The notes below the pieces were generated by a model. It had not been told where the DNA came from, did no database searches, and was given only the letters and a program-made list of their open reading frames with translations. Of a stretch of 34,565 bases of DNA, positions 24,556-33,034 are shown piece by piece. A program made the translations under genes and the position numbers. Each line of letters begins with the position of its first letter. Positions within the stretch are counted from its first letter, which is position 1. Origin of the DNA: SMWC01 sp963581225. GTDB taxonomy: Bacteria; Pseudomonadota; Gammaproteobacteria; Steroidobacterales; Rariloculaceae. The stretch is from positions 1-34,565 of the forward strand of contig CAUZMW010000012.1 of the NCBI GenBank assembly GCA_963581225.1. The letters are read 5' to 3'.

Positions 24556-26268
24556 GTGAGCGCGTACAAGAAACCCCACGGAGGGGAGTTAAAGAATCTT
24601 TATATAGAAAGGCAGGATGCGGAGGACGAGAAAGTCCTCGCGCGGGATCTTCCGTCGTGGGACCTGACCATGCGTCAGCTCAGCGACCTGGAAATGCTAC
24701 TCAACGGCGCGTTCTCTCCGTTGGAAGGATTCATGGACGCTGACGACTATCAGGGTGTACTCGCGGATATGCGTCTGGCGAGCGGTGTCATGTGGCCGAT
24801 GCCGATTATGTTGGATGTAACAGAGGAATTCGCGGAATCGATCGAGCCCGGTAAACATATCGCGTTGCGAGATCAAGAGGGAGTCCTGATCGCGACGATG
24901 GAAGTCGGCAGCAAGTTCAGCCCCGACAAGAAAGCCGAGGCACTCGCGGTATTCGGTACAGCGGACGAGGCGCATCCCGCTGTCCATTACCTCAATAACC
25001 AGGCTAATAACGTGTACCTGGGCGGGACTCTGCGAGGCGTCGAGCCGCCGCATCACTACGACTTCAGACACCTGCGCGACTCGCCGGCACAGGTCAGGGC
25101 GCAGTTTGAGAAACTCGGTTGGCGGAAGGTCGTGGCGTTCCAGACGCGAAATCCCATGCATCGGGCGCATCAGGAGCTGACGTTTCGTGCCGCGAAGGAG
25201 ATTCAGGCGAATCTATTGATTCAGCCTGTCGTCGGGATGACGAAGCCCGGCGATGTCGATCACTTCACGCGTGTACGTTGCTACGAGAAACTGATGGACC
25301 ATTATCCGGATAAGACCACGATGCTGAGCTTGCTGCCGCTAGCCATGCGCATGGGAGGGCCGCGGGAGGCTCTATGGCACGCGCTGATTAGAAAGAATTA
25401 TGGTTGCACGCATTTTATCGTCGGCCGCGATCACGCGGGACCCGGCGTGGACAGCGAAGGCAAGCCGTTCTACGGTCCCTATGACGCGCAGGAACTGATG
25501 CAAGAGCATGCGGATGAACTCGACATCACGATGGTGCCGTTTAAGAACATGGTGTACGTGGAAGACCGCGCCGAGTATCAGCCGCAAGACGAGGTGGCGA
25601 AAGATGTGAAGGTCTTACAGATCTCCGGTACGGAGTTGCGCCGGCGCCTCCGGGAAGGCCTCGACATCCCTGAGTGGTTCTCGTTCCCTGAAGTCATCAC
25701 GGAACTTCGAAAAACACATCCGCCGCGCCACAAGCAGGGCTTTACCGTGTTTTTCACCGGGCTGTCTGGATCCGGTAAGTCCACGATCGCCAGCGCCCTG
25801 ATGGTGAAGTTGATGGAGTTGGGAGGTCGGCCGGTTACGCTGCTCGACGGTGACGTCGTCCGTAAAAACCTATCGAGCGAACTCGGTTTCTCGAAGGAGC
25901 ATCGCGATCTCAATATTCTGCGTATCGGTTACGTGGCGAGTGAGATTACGAAGAATGGCGGGATCGCGATCTGTGCGCCTATCGCGCCTTACACCGCAAC
26001 CCGACGCTCGGTCCGCGATCTGATAGACCCACTCGGAGGATTCGTCGAGATACACGTCGCGACACCCATCGAAGTCTGCGAGACGCGTGATCGCAAGGGG
26101 CTGTATGCGAAAGCTCGCGCAGGGCTGATCAAGGGATTTACCGGGATCGACGATCCTTATGAGGATCCTGCCGATCCGGAGATGCGCATCGATACATCGA
26201 ACCTTACCCCGGATCTGGCTGCCCATTCGATTCTGATCAAGCTCGAGAGCATGGGTTTTATTCGCTAG
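24556..26268 (+). CDS. sat-cysC: Bifunctional sulfate adenylyltransferase / APS kinase
   Basis: A 570-residue fusion that activates sulfate to APS and then PAPS. The N-terminal part is homomeric ATP sulfurylase with QTRNPMHRAH (from residue 196), LLPLAMRMGGPREALWHALI and HFIVGRDHAGPG. The C-terminal part (from about 390) is APS kinase with the Walker A motif GLSGSGKST (about 402-410), LLDGDVVRKNLSSELGFS and the lid KGLYAKARAGLIKGFTG. The two ends run complete to MGFIR. Start is GTG 24556 with AAGGAGA 7 bases upstream, an excellent site. It stands alone as an operon; sulfite reductase lies 5 kb downstream at 31361. Fused ATP sulfurylase-APS kinase is common in some bacteria; PAPS reductase is not in the window. 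Confidence 0.95.
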   Translation: MSAYKKPHGGELKNLYIERQDAEDEKVLARDLPSWDLTMRQLSDLEMLLNGAFSPLEGFMDADDYQGVLADMRLASGVMWPMPIMLDVTEEFAESIEPGKHIALRDQEGVLIATMEVGSKFSPDKKAEALAVFGTADEAHPAVHYLNNQANNVYLGGTLRGVEPPHHYDFRHLRDSPAQVRAQFEKLGWRKVVAFQTRNPMHRAHQELTFRAAKEIQANLLIQPVVGMTKPGDVDHFTRVRCYEKLMDHYPDKTTMLSLLPLAMRMGGPREALWHALIRKNYGCTHFIVGRDHAGPGVDSEGKPFYGPYDAQELMQEHADELDITMVPFKNMVYVEDRAEYQPQDEVAKDVKVLQISGTELRRRLREGLDIPEWFSFPEVITELRKTHPPRHKQGFTVFFTGLSGSGKSTIASALMVKLMELGGRPVTLLDGDVVRKNLSSELGFSKEHRDLNILRIGYVASEITKNGGIAICAPIAPYTATRRSVRDLIDPLGGFVEIHVATPIEVCETRDRKGLYAKARAGLIKGFTGIDDPYEDPADPEMRIDTSNLTPDLAAHSILIKLESMGFIR

Positions 26269-26393
26269 CTGATCATCGTTGATCGATCGGAGCGCTGGAT
26301 CGACACAGCGATCAGTCGGTAGCCGTCAGGTGAGGCTTGCCGGCCAGGCTTGGGTATCGGGGCGTGAGGGCGTACAGTTTAGCCTGACGACTG

Positions 26394-27440
26394 ATGGAGA
26401 GACTCATCGAGGGTTCATCGAAGCCGGGTTCGGGCGCGATCGCTCTAGTTTCAGCGGCGGCCGTTGTCGTGCTGGTCTATGGCATGCAGGCGGCAAGCGT
26501 GATACTCGTGCCGTTTCTTGTCGCGGCTTTTCTGGCTGTCATCTGCATGCCGCTGATGCGCTCCTTGACGCACCTCAGAGTCCCGGCGGGTATCGCCGTC
26601 GCAATCGTCGTGCTGGCAATTATCGGCGCACTGGCCCTGGTCGGCGTATTTGTCGGCGGCCAGATCGCGGAATTCACGTCGCGACTCCCGTTCTACGAAC
26701 AACAGCTTACCGACAAACTGGCGACGGTTGCGGCACGGTTTGACCAGGAAGTTTCTATAACCGGTTTGCTTGAGCAGATTCAGCCGGCGTCTCCCATGGG
26801 TTTGGTCGCCACTCTCTTCGGCAGACTACAAGGGCTATTCGCCAATTTCTTCCTGATCATATTTACCGTCGTTTTCCTATTACTGGAGGCCTCGAGTTTC
26901 CCCGGCAAGCTGCAGTTAGTGCTGACGTCCTCTCGGGGCGATCCCGAGTATTTCAAACGCTTTACGAGCGGCGTGCAGCGCTACCTCGGAATTAAGACGG
27001 TCGTGAGTCTCGTCACCGGCGTTTTGGCCGGAACGTTGACTGCCGCGTTCGGACTGGATTTCCCGTTGCTCTGGGGGCTGCTTGCATTCCTGTTTAACTA
27101 CGTACCGAGTATCGGGTCTCTGATCGCCGCGATCCCGCCGGTTGTGTTGGCGTTGGTCCAATTCGGATTCGGTCAGGCTGCGATGATCGGCGTAGGCTAT
27201 TTCGTACTCAATATCACGATCGGTGGTGTTATCGAGCCGCGCGTCATGGGACGCGGGCTGGGGCTGTCTACCCTCGTAGTGTTTCTCTCACTACTGTTTT
27301 GGGGCTGGGTCTTCGGGCCGATCGGCATGTTGCTGTCGGTGCCATTGACGATGACCGCGAAAATCGCATTGGAGTCCAGTACCCGGACCGCGCATATCGC
27401 GGTACTACTGGGCGCAGCTGATCCTGCTACGTCACGATAA
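26394..27440 (+). CDS. AI-2E family transporter (PerM/TqsA-like)
   Basis: A 348-residue inner-membrane protein with about eight membrane spans, matching the AI-2E exporter family (PF01594), whose members include TqsA and the permease-like PerM/YdiK. Typical stretches are ILVPFLVAAFLAVICMPLMR, the LGIKTVVSLVTGVLAG helix, FLFNYVPSIGSLIAAIPPV and ITIGGVIEPRVMGRGLGLS. The transported molecule is not known; autoinducer-2 export was shown only for a few members, others move sodium or other ions. The start ATG 26394 has no clear ribosome site. The gene is flanked by short gaps and is not obviously in an operon. Confidence 0.87.
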   Translation: MERLIEGSSKPGSGAIALVSAAAVVVLVYGMQAASVILVPFLVAAFLAVICMPLMRSLTHLRVPAGIAVAIVVLAIIGALALVGVFVGGQIAEFTSRLPFYEQQLTDKLATVAARFDQEVSITGLLEQIQPASPMGLVATLFGRLQGLFANFFLIIFTVVFLLLEASSFPGKLQLVLTSSRGDPEYFKRFTSGVQRYLGIKTVVSLVTGVLAGTLTAAFGLDFPLLWGLLAFLFNYVPSIGSLIAAIPPVVLALVQFGFGQAAMIGVGYFVLNITIGGVIEPRVMGRGLGLSTLVVFLSLLFWGWVFGPIGMLLSVPLTMTAKIALESSTRTAHIAVLLGAADPATSR

Positions 27441-27555
27441 CGACCTATCAGAGATGTTGTGATTCTGACCGCGTTTCCGCGATTGAGAAGCCGCCTGTTG
27501 TGCCGCTCATTGGTCTATTGTAGATTGTGACTGGAACTGACACGATGCACTAAGG

Positions 27556-27765
27556 ATGAATCTTGGCGACGAAGTCGAACGACTGTTTCCCGGCTGGAAA
27601 CGTTGGTACCCGAACCTGTTCGATGCGGCCAGCGATCTCGGTGTAATCCGGGCGCGAGTCTGTTCGCCCGACAGCCTGCTGCTGTCCAAGAGACATTCCA
27701 AAGTTCGCAGCGCCGCGGAAGAGGCTCATCGAGAAATGTGGGGCGGCAACGCCAAGGATAAGTAG
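27556..27765 (+). CDS. Hypothetical 69-residue protein
   Basis: Not recognised. The product (MNLGDEVERLFPGWKRWYPN start) is soluble, charged and has three tryptophans, one cysteine and no signal or membrane segment. TAAGG lies directly against the start codon, closer than a working ribosome site should be, so the start is doubtful. The opposite strand is also open here but codes for a less protein-like, cysteine-scattered sequence. It could be a genuine small gene or a remnant. The next gene starts 97 bases on. Confidence 0.35.
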   Translation: MNLGDEVERLFPGWKRWYPNLFDAASDLGVIRARVCSPDSLLLSKRHSKVRSAAEEAHREMWGGNAKDK

Positions 27766-27862
27766 CCGAAGTCCCACGCAGGTTGAACATTCGCGGAACG
27801 AAACCGGTTCTCGCGGCTCATAGATACAATAGAACAACTCAACTCAACTGGGCGGAGCCGTT

Positions 27863-28378
27863 ATGGCATCAAGACTTTCCGTATTAACGCTTGCGCTTCT
27901 GGTGTGGACGGCGGCTGGGTGGGCGGTCGAGGCGGGAGATCGTGCGCCGGGCTGGGTTGGCCGCGATGTCCGGGGTCAGTCGGTCTCGTTTCCTGCCCTC
28001 GCCGAAGGAAACCCTACGGTTGTCGTTTTTTGGGCAACGTGGTGTCCCTACTGTAAGGCGTTCATACCCTATCTGGAATCGATTCAAAGCGACTACGCTG
28101 CAGACGGTGTCCGGATTGTCGCGATCAATTCTCTTGAAAGAGGGGTTGGCGACCCGGTCGCGTATCTCGAGGGGCTGGGCTTTCCCGTCATCGGTATTCT
28201 GGATGGTGACGCGATCGCCACGGCCTACGACGTCCAGTTCATACCGGGACTGATGGTTGTGGATGGCAGCGGAGTCGTTTCTTACCGTCGGGCGTCTACC
28301 GATCTTCCGCCCGGGCGGACGCTATCGGAGTTCTGGGATGCTGAGGTGCGTGAGGCGCTCGATCTCGCGCTGCGCTGA
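27863..28378 (+). CDS. TlpA-like periplasmic thioredoxin
   Basis: A 171-residue thioredoxin-fold protein with signal peptide (LSVLTLALLVWTAAGWA) and active-site WCPYC (Cys61, Cys64) in VVVFWATWCPYCKAFIPYL. The cis-proline is in FIPGLMVVD. It most resembles the TlpA/ResA group of periplasmic thiol-disulfide oxidoreductases that keep cytochrome-c or other cysteines reduced. A CPYC centre is typical of oxidising or glutaredoxin-like proteins, so its redox direction is uncertain. Start ATG 27863 has GGAG about 9 bases upstream. No cytochrome biogenesis gene is near, so the partner is not known. Confidence 0.85.
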   Translation: MASRLSVLTLALLVWTAAGWAVEAGDRAPGWVGRDVRGQSVSFPALAEGNPTVVVFWATWCPYCKAFIPYLESIQSDYAADGVRIVAINSLERGVGDPVAYLEGLGFPVIGILDGDAIATAYDVQFIPGLMVVDGSGVVSYRRASTDLPPGRTLSEFWDAEVREALDLALR

Positions 28379-28417
28379 TCGACTTCGGCAAGTGGAACGG
28401 TTACCGAATAGGCGCTG

Positions 28418-29080
28418 ATGAGCAGAGCCGTCGTTACAGGCGCCAATCGCGGTATCGGGCTTGAGCTTGCGCGGCAGCTCGTCGCAAGAGGCGACACCGT
28501 TGCCGCCACGTGTCGAGCATCGTCCGCGGAACTCAACGCACTGGACGTTGACGTATTCGAGAACGTCGATGTCGGAGATCAGCAGTCGGTGGCCGACTTC
28601 GCACATCGCCTGGGTGACGAGCCCATCGATATGCTGATCAACAATGCCGGCATTCTTACCTCGGAAGAACTCGATAGCCTGGACTGGGACCGACTACGTC
28701 GCCAGTTTGAAGTCAATACGCTCGGGCCGCTCAGAGTTATTTCGGCATTGATTCCGTGCATGGCGGAGTCCGGAAAAATCGGCATCCTCACCAGTCGCGT
28801 CGGCTCGATGGCGGATAATAGTTCGGGCGGCATGTACGGCTATCGAATCTCGAAGGTGGGCGCGAACATGGTTGGCGTGAACCTCGCCCACGATCTCAAA
28901 GCGAGAGGGATCGCGGTCTTTCTGCTGCATCCCGGCTACGTTAGGACCGGGATGACTCGGGGTCAGGGTTTCACGGGCCCGGACGAGGCCGCGCGAGGGC
29001 TCATCGAACGCATGGACACGCTAACGCTCGCGGACACCGGTACGTTCTGGCACGCGAACGGCGATTCGCTACCGTGGTAA
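28418..29080 (+). CDS. Short-chain dehydrogenase/reductase
   Basis: A 220-residue cytosolic SDR. The dinucleotide motif TGANRGIG (7-14), the NNAG motif in MLINNAGIL (75-78) and the active-site pair Tyr142-x3-Lys146 in YGYRISK are present, with Ser126 or Ser130 as catalytic Ser. Sequence and length are like C-factor (CsgA) type SDRs (FEVNTLGPLRV, HPGYVRTGM). The substrate is not known. It starts 39 bases after the thioredoxin gene and could be co-transcribed; its end is 19 bases from the stop of the convergent RidA-like gene. Confidence 0.88.
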   Translation: MSRAVVTGANRGIGLELARQLVARGDTVAATCRASSAELNALDVDVFENVDVGDQQSVADFAHRLGDEPIDMLINNAGILTSEELDSLDWDRLRRQFEVNTLGPLRVISALIPCMAESGKIGILTSRVGSMADNSSGGMYGYRISKVGANMVGVNLAHDLKARGIAVFLLHPGYVRTGMTRGQGFTGPDEAARGLIERMDTLTLADTGTFWHANGDSLPW

Positions 29081-29099
29081 CCGGCAAGCCCACAGTTTC

Positions 29100-29630
29100 T
29101 TAATCGGGTATAACCGCCACGGCTTCGACCTCGAGTATGAACCGCGGGTCGCTCGCCAAGCGGACAATCTCCACCGTCGTGCTTGCAGGGCGATGATCCG
29201 GCCCCCAGTAACGATTCATAACCGCATTGATCCCGTCTTGATTGTTACCGACGTCTTTAACGAATCGGGTAACTTGAACAACGTCGCTGAGCTGCCCGCC
29301 GCCGGCCTCGACTGTCAACTTGATCCGTTCCATAACTCTGATCGTCTGCGCCTCGACGCCAAAGTCGAGATGATCGAATTCCGTGGGGTCGTGAGGGTGG
29401 CTATGCGGGACGGGCGCGCCGCTCGTGCCGGATAGAAACAGGATCGTGCCGGAGCGCACCTTCATCGCAGAGGTGAACGGCATGTTGGCGCCCGCTGCCG
29501 GCTCAGTGCCCGGTAAGTGGATGTATTCGAAGTGCGGCCCCACGGCTTGACAACCCGCGATCCCTATCGTCAATGCGATGCCGCTCAAGATTCGGATGAG
29601 ACGGCCGCTAGGTCGTGAAAATGGACTCAT
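29100..29630 (-). CDS. RidA-fold lipoprotein, catalytic Arg absent
   Basis: A 176-residue protein with a lipoprotein signal (ILSGIALTIGIAGC, lipobox IAGC, Cys27) joined to a YjgF/RidA-fold domain (FLSGTSGAPVPHSH, VEAQTIRVMERIKLTVEAGG, VEIVRLASDPRFILEVEAVAV). RidA enzymes hydrolyse reactive enamines in the cytosol. Here the position of the essential Arg (PARSxVEV in RidA) reads PASTTVEI, so deaminase activity is unlikely. Lipid anchoring in the envelope is also unusual. AAGGAG lies 9 bases before ATG 29630. It follows the cupin gene on the same strand by 12 bases, so they are one operon. The role is unknown; ligand binding is a guess. Confidence 0.8.
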   Translation of the reverse strand: MSPFSRPSGRLIRILSGIALTIGIAGCQAVGPHFEYIHLPGTEPAAGANMPFTSAMKVRSGTILFLSGTSGAPVPHSHPHDPTEFDHLDFGVEAQTIRVMERIKLTVEAGGGQLSDVVQVTRFVKDVGNNQDGINAVMNRYWGPDHRPASTTVEIVRLASDPRFILEVEAVAVIPD

Positions 29631-29642
29631 GTTGAATGCTCC

Positions 29643-30197
29643 TTAAGGAACCGCATAGAAACGCTCGGCCGACTTTCGAAAGTTCTGCCGTGCGGATTCG
29701 AGATCGAAGGGCCGTTCGCGCAGCGTCTCGGCATCCCACTCGCTTCGGCCGGGCGCGAAATAATCCCCGCCGTAGACATGGATCGCGCCAGTGAATCGCT
29801 CAATCGGGTTTGTGACCGAATGAATCGCATCTTCGGAGAGCCGATAGACGTCCTTCGCCGATAGCGCTGCCGCGCCCGTTGCCTCAATGACCTCGCCCGT
29901 ACGTTTCCAAACGATGTTGTTCTCGCGGCCCGTGTAAATTCCGATGGAGGCCCACAAGTTGTGGTTGTGAGGTAACAGCGAGATCAGCGGGGGCCATATC
30001 ACGTGCAGGATTGTTACGTCATTGTCGCTGTACAACTTGTGGAGATCAGCCTCCTCGGGTTCCCCGAGCTCTGCGACGATCGCGTTCGGGTCGGAGACGG
30101 CACGTCCGAGGACCTCTTCGACGGCGGCCTGGCCGTCCGCATCCATCTGGGCCTGCTTTATATCCTCTACGAATCCGTCGAGATCAAAAGTAGCCAT
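29643..30197 (-). CDS. Cupin, cysteine dioxygenase-like
   Basis: A 184-residue cytosolic protein with the conserved features of the cysteine-dioxygenase/cupin group. The first cupin motif is PHNHNLWASIGIYTGRENN with His77, His79 and Glu92, and the second has His126 in DAIHSVTN. These are consistent with an iron site. An N-terminal helical region precedes the barrel, as in thiol dioxygenases. The substrate is not shown by the sequence; it is often annotated as a metal-dependent double-stranded beta-helix protein. It lies 11 bases downstream of a beta-barrel remnant and 12 bases upstream of the RidA-like lipoprotein on the same strand. Confidence 0.82.
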   Translation of the reverse strand: MATFDLDGFVEDIKQAQMDADGQAAVEEVLGRAVSDPNAIVAELGEPEEADLHKLYSDNDVTILHVIWPPLISLLPHNHNLWASIGIYTGRENNIVWKRTGEVIEATGAAALSAKDVYRLSEDAIHSVTNPIERFTGAIHVYGGDYFAPGRSEWDAETLRERPFDLESARQNFRKSAERFYAVP

Positions 30198-30208
30198 ATT
30201 TAGCTGCC

Positions 30209-30492
30209 TTAGTCGCGGCCGAAGTGACCGTTGAAATAAACGACCAATGAATCGAAGTTGATGTCGACGATTCCCCTGAGCCCGCTATCACGGGACTCCA
30301 GTTTGAGGCCGAAGCTGTTAATGCCGAAGCCGACCCTGTCCCATGTGTCGTGCTCCACGGTCAAGAGCGTATCGGAAAAGGTTCCGCGGTGCTCACCAGC
30401 GGACACGTCCAGCCAGTTGATCTTACCCACAAAACGCCATTTCTCGCCAAAACGGTACTGGCCGCGGATACCAACGGAAGGCAGCGGCGCCT
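30209..30492 (-). pseudogene. Outer-membrane beta-barrel protein, 5'-truncated
   Basis: The minus-strand frame from about 30492 to the stop at 30209 reads as the C-terminal strands of a small outer-membrane barrel: APLPSVGIRGQYRFGEKW, VGKINWLDVSAGEHRGTF, TWDRVGFGINSFGLKLESR, then a final DFNSLVVYFNG-like aromatic strand. Barrels of this type usually have 250 or more residues with a signal peptide. Neither is found: the open frame extends to 30697 but the extra 70 residues do not look like barrel strands, and the opposite strand there carries a CocE fragment. I take it as a headless remnant cut near 30492. The exact family is not resolved. Confidence 0.6.
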
Positions 30493-30721
30493 CTTCGACC
30501 AGTTTCTCAAAGGCATCGACACCGGTATCCGAGACGTTCTGCGAGTCCGCTACGAGCGCCGCAACGCTTTCTATGACGGTGACATCCACTATGCGGACGC
30601 ATGGCCCTTGCCCGGCACGGAAGTTCGGACCTACTACCTGCATGCCGACGGTAGACTGGATGCGGAGCTTCCGCGCGCCTCCCATTTTGTCACCCATGTT
30701 GTCGTCTCAAGAATCGGTTAA
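30491..30721 (+). pseudogene. CocE/NonD-type hydrolase fragment
   Basis: In the plus frame from 30491 the protein reads LFDQFLKGIDTGIRDVL, VRYERRNAF, then DAWPLPGTEVRTYYLHADGRL. This is the signature of the end of the alpha/beta-hydrolase domain and the start of the C-terminal jelly-roll in the CocE/NonD (X-Pro dipeptidyl-peptidase S15) family, where relatives read FDYWLKG.DNG and WP...T..YYLH..G.L. The catalytic N-terminal part and most of the C-terminal domain are missing. It starts exactly where the minus-strand barrel fragment ends, so two unrelated gene remains abut head to head. It runs out in a stop at 30721. Confidence 0.62.
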
Positions 30722-30759
30722 CCTGGTATGTGATGGGATTCACGGTTGGGGCCGATTCA

Positions 30760-30909
30760 GGGTTTCCCCTAATTGCTTGTTAAGTAAAGAAAAGCCGGTT
30801 TTTACGCCGGGCCTTCCAGAAATTCCAGATAGTTGGCGGAAACCCCTATCCGGAATTCGTAGAAAAATTAATTCTATTATCAGCCTGGGTCAATCGGGGT
30901 TTCCCCTAA
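30760..30909. repeat. Imperfect direct repeat in the leader of the cysI operon
   Basis: The 346-base gap before the cysI operon (30722-31067) has no gene. Within it gggtttcccctaa is found exactly twice, at 30760-30772 and 30897-30909, 137 bases apart. The similarity goes on another 14 bases in which every difference is a transition (A/G or C/T). A shorter relative, cccctatccgg, lies at 30843-30853. The gap is also more AT-rich than the surroundings. The repeats may be binding sites for a regulator of sulfite reduction, or a worn duplicated element. caggtatcc is also repeated at 30918 and 31033. Confidence 0.6.
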
Positions 30910-31067
30910 CCGTCTATCAGGTATCCGGGAAGCGAAGCATCTCCCGATCTGGGATAGATCATCTGAGTTTTCGCATATTGTTCTGCAGGATTGGCATAAG
31001 GGCGTCGTTCCAGCCGTGTATCCTTAGCCATCCAGGTATCCCTCCCGCCTCAGCTTCGGAAGTCTCA

Positions 31068-31355
31068 ATGCAAATGATCATCGCTAGCCGCCTAGTCGAT
31101 GGGCGCGTCGTGTTTATGGACGCCGAAGCCGGTTGGCCCGTATCGATAGACGATGGCGTTCTGCTGGACACGGAGGAAGATACTGAACGGCTATTGGTCG
31201 TTGCCGAGAAGGCAGTTCAGAATTGTGAAATTGTGGATCCCTATCCGATTGAGGTAGTTGTTGAGAACGGCGAACGTCGCCCGGCTGAGGTCCGCGAAGC
31301 GATTCGCGCGTTTGGTCCGTCTGTGCGCACCGACCAACTCGTCGAGAGTGAGTAA
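31068..31355 (+). CDS. DUF2849 protein of the sulfite reductase operon
   Basis: A 95-residue soluble protein matching the DUF2849 family, which is found immediately before cysI in many proteobacteria. Seen are the start MQMIIASRLVDGRVVFM, and the end VVENGERRPAEVREAIRAFGP that is typical of the family. Function is unknown but genomic context ties it to assimilatory sulfite reduction. I use ATG 31068, which has GGAAG about 8 bases upstream; a long open frame upstream of it is chance. The cysI start is 6 bases after its stop, so both are on one transcript. Confidence 0.85.
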   Translation: MQMIIASRLVDGRVVFMDAEAGWPVSIDDGVLLDTEEDTERLLVVAEKAVQNCEIVDPYPIEVVVENGERRPAEVREAIRAFGPSVRTDQLVESE

Positions 31356-31360
31356 GAAGA

Positions 31361-33034
31361 ATGTATCGATACGATGAATTCGATGACAAGCTCGTAGGAG
31401 AGCGCGTCGAGCAGTTCCGCCGCCAGGTCGAACGTCGCCTTGCCGGTGAACTGAGCGAAGATCAATTCAAGCCGTTGCGGCTCATGAACGGCCTCTATAT
31501 GCAGCTGCATGCCTACATGTTGCGCGTCAACGTTCCCTACGGCAGCCTGTCATCGAAGCAGATGCGCGCTTTCGCCCATATTGCGCGAACCTACGACAAG
31601 GGGTTCGGCCATTTCACGACACGGCAGAATATCCAATACAACTGGGTCAAGTTGGAAGAGACTCCGGACCTTCTCCGTGAACTCGCCGACGTTGAGGTGA
31701 CGGCGATCCAGTCGTCTGGAAACTGCGTGCGTAATATCACCTCCGATCAATACGCGGGTAGGGCCGAGGAGGAACTGGCAGACCCCAGAATTTATTGTGA
31801 GTTGTTGCGGCAATACTCTGTGTTACACCCCGAGTTTTCGTACCTGCCCCGTAAATTCAAGATAGCCGTGACCGGTTCTCCGACGGATCGTGCGGCTGTA
31901 GCGCTACATGACATCGGCTTGCGAATGCATCGAAACGATGCCGGCGAGATGGGCTTCGAGGTCCTCGTCGGCGGCGGTCAGGGGCGGACGCCGTTCATCG
32001 CCCACACGATTCGTGAGTGGCTGGCACCGGAACATGTGCTGTCCTACGTCGAAGCCATTCTACGCATCTACAATATCTTCGGTCGGCGCGACAATATCAA
32101 TAAGGCGCGGATCAAGATTATCGTGAATCAAATGGGCATCGATAAGTATCGCGAGCTCGTCGATGAGGAATGGGAGCGAATCAGGGACGGTGCGCTCAAG
32201 CTTCCCCAGGAGGAGATCGATCGAATCGATGCGTACTTCGCGCCGCCTGTCTACGAGACGCTCGAAGATCTGACGACGGAGCTTGGTGCGCTCCGCGAGG
32301 CCGATACGGACTTCGATCGCTGGATGGGCAGTAATGTCATCGCTCACAAGATCGACGGCTACAGTATCGTCAATATCACGCTGAAAGCGCCGGGTCGCGT
32401 CCCCGGGGATATCAACGCCGACGACATGGATGCCATCGCCGATCTCGCGGACCGGTACAGTCTCGGCGAGATCCGCGTCAGCCATCGCCAGAACCTGACC
32501 CTGGTCGATGTCCAGCAGCGGGATCTGCATACACTCTGGCAGGAACTCGATGCGCTCACACTCGCGACCCCGAACCTGGGTCAGCTGACCGACATCATCT
32601 GCTGCCCGGGTCTGGACTACTGCAATCTCGCGAACGCTCGTTCGATACCGTTAGCGGACGACATCAATCAGCACTTTCTCGATGTGGATCATCTCGCTCT
32701 GGTCGGTGATCTCACCGTCAATATCTCGGGTTGCATGAACGCTTGCGGCCACCACCACGTTGGCAATATCGGCATTCTCGGCGTCGATAAACGCGGCAAG
32801 GAATACTTCCAGCTGACACTCGGCGGCTCCTCCGATGAGGGCGCATCGTTGGGCGACCGGCTCGGCCGAGGGTTGCCGCAGGAAGAGGTGCCGGGCGCGA
32901 TTGAGGCCATCGTCGACTGCTATCTTGAGGTTCGTGAGGACGGCGAACGTTTTCTGGACGCATATCGCCGCGTCGGGATCGAGCCGTTCAAGGACGCCGT
33001 CTACGGCACCGCCGACAACAAGGAAGTCGCCTGA
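31361..33034 (+). CDS. cysI: Sulfite reductase hemoprotein subunit (CysI-type)
   Basis: A 557-residue siroheme/[4Fe-4S] enzyme that reduces sulfite to sulfide with six electrons in cysteine synthesis. The two nitrite/sulfite reductase half-repeats are present, with GHFTTRQNIQYNW in the first and EIRVSHRQNLTLVDV in the second. Cluster and siroheme ligands are Cys415-x5-Cys421 (CPGLDYC) and Cys458-x3-Cys462 (CMNAC). Nitrite and sulfite reductases are close; the DUF2849 and DUF934 neighbours favour sulfite. Electron donor is not in the window (no CysJ), and this subtype may use ferredoxin or another partner. Its stop overlaps the next start by one base (TGATG), so the genes are coupled. Confidence 0.93.
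   Translation: MYRYDEFDDKLVGERVEQFRRQVERRLAGELSEDQFKPLRLMNGLYMQLHAYMLRVNVPYGSLSSKQMRAFAHIARTYDKGFGHFTTRQNIQYNWVKLEETPDLLRELADVEVTAIQSSGNCVRNITSDQYAGRAEEELADPRIYCELLRQYSVLHPEFSYLPRKFKIAVTGSPTDRAAVALHDIGLRMHRNDAGEMGFEVLVGGGQGRTPFIAHTIREWLAPEHVLSYVEAILRIYNIFGRRDNINKARIKIIVNQMGIDKYRELVDEEWERIRDGALKLPQEEIDRIDAYFAPPVYETLEDLTTELGALREADTDFDRWMGSNVIAHKIDGYSIVNITLKAPGRVPGDINADDMDAIADLADRYSLGEIRVSHRQNLTLVDVQQRDLHTLWQELDALTLATPNLGQLTDIICCPGLDYCNLANARSIPLADDINQHFLDVDHLALVGDLTVNISGCMNACGHHHVGNIGILGVDKRGKEYFQLTLGGSSDEGASLGDRLGRGLPQEEVPGAIEAIVDCYLEVREDGERFLDAYRRVGIEPFKDAVYGTADNKEVA

Noticed and set aside
30722..31067. SAM-type riboswitch in the leader of the sulfite reductase operon
   Set aside because: No conserved SAM-I or SAM-II core was recognised; only direct repeats and weak dyads are present.
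30258..31067. Long plus-strand open frame leading into the DUF2849 gene
   Set aside because: It passes through two pseudogene fragments and a repeat-bearing leader in the wrong frame for either, and has no coding character; DUF2849 similarity begins at ATG 31068.
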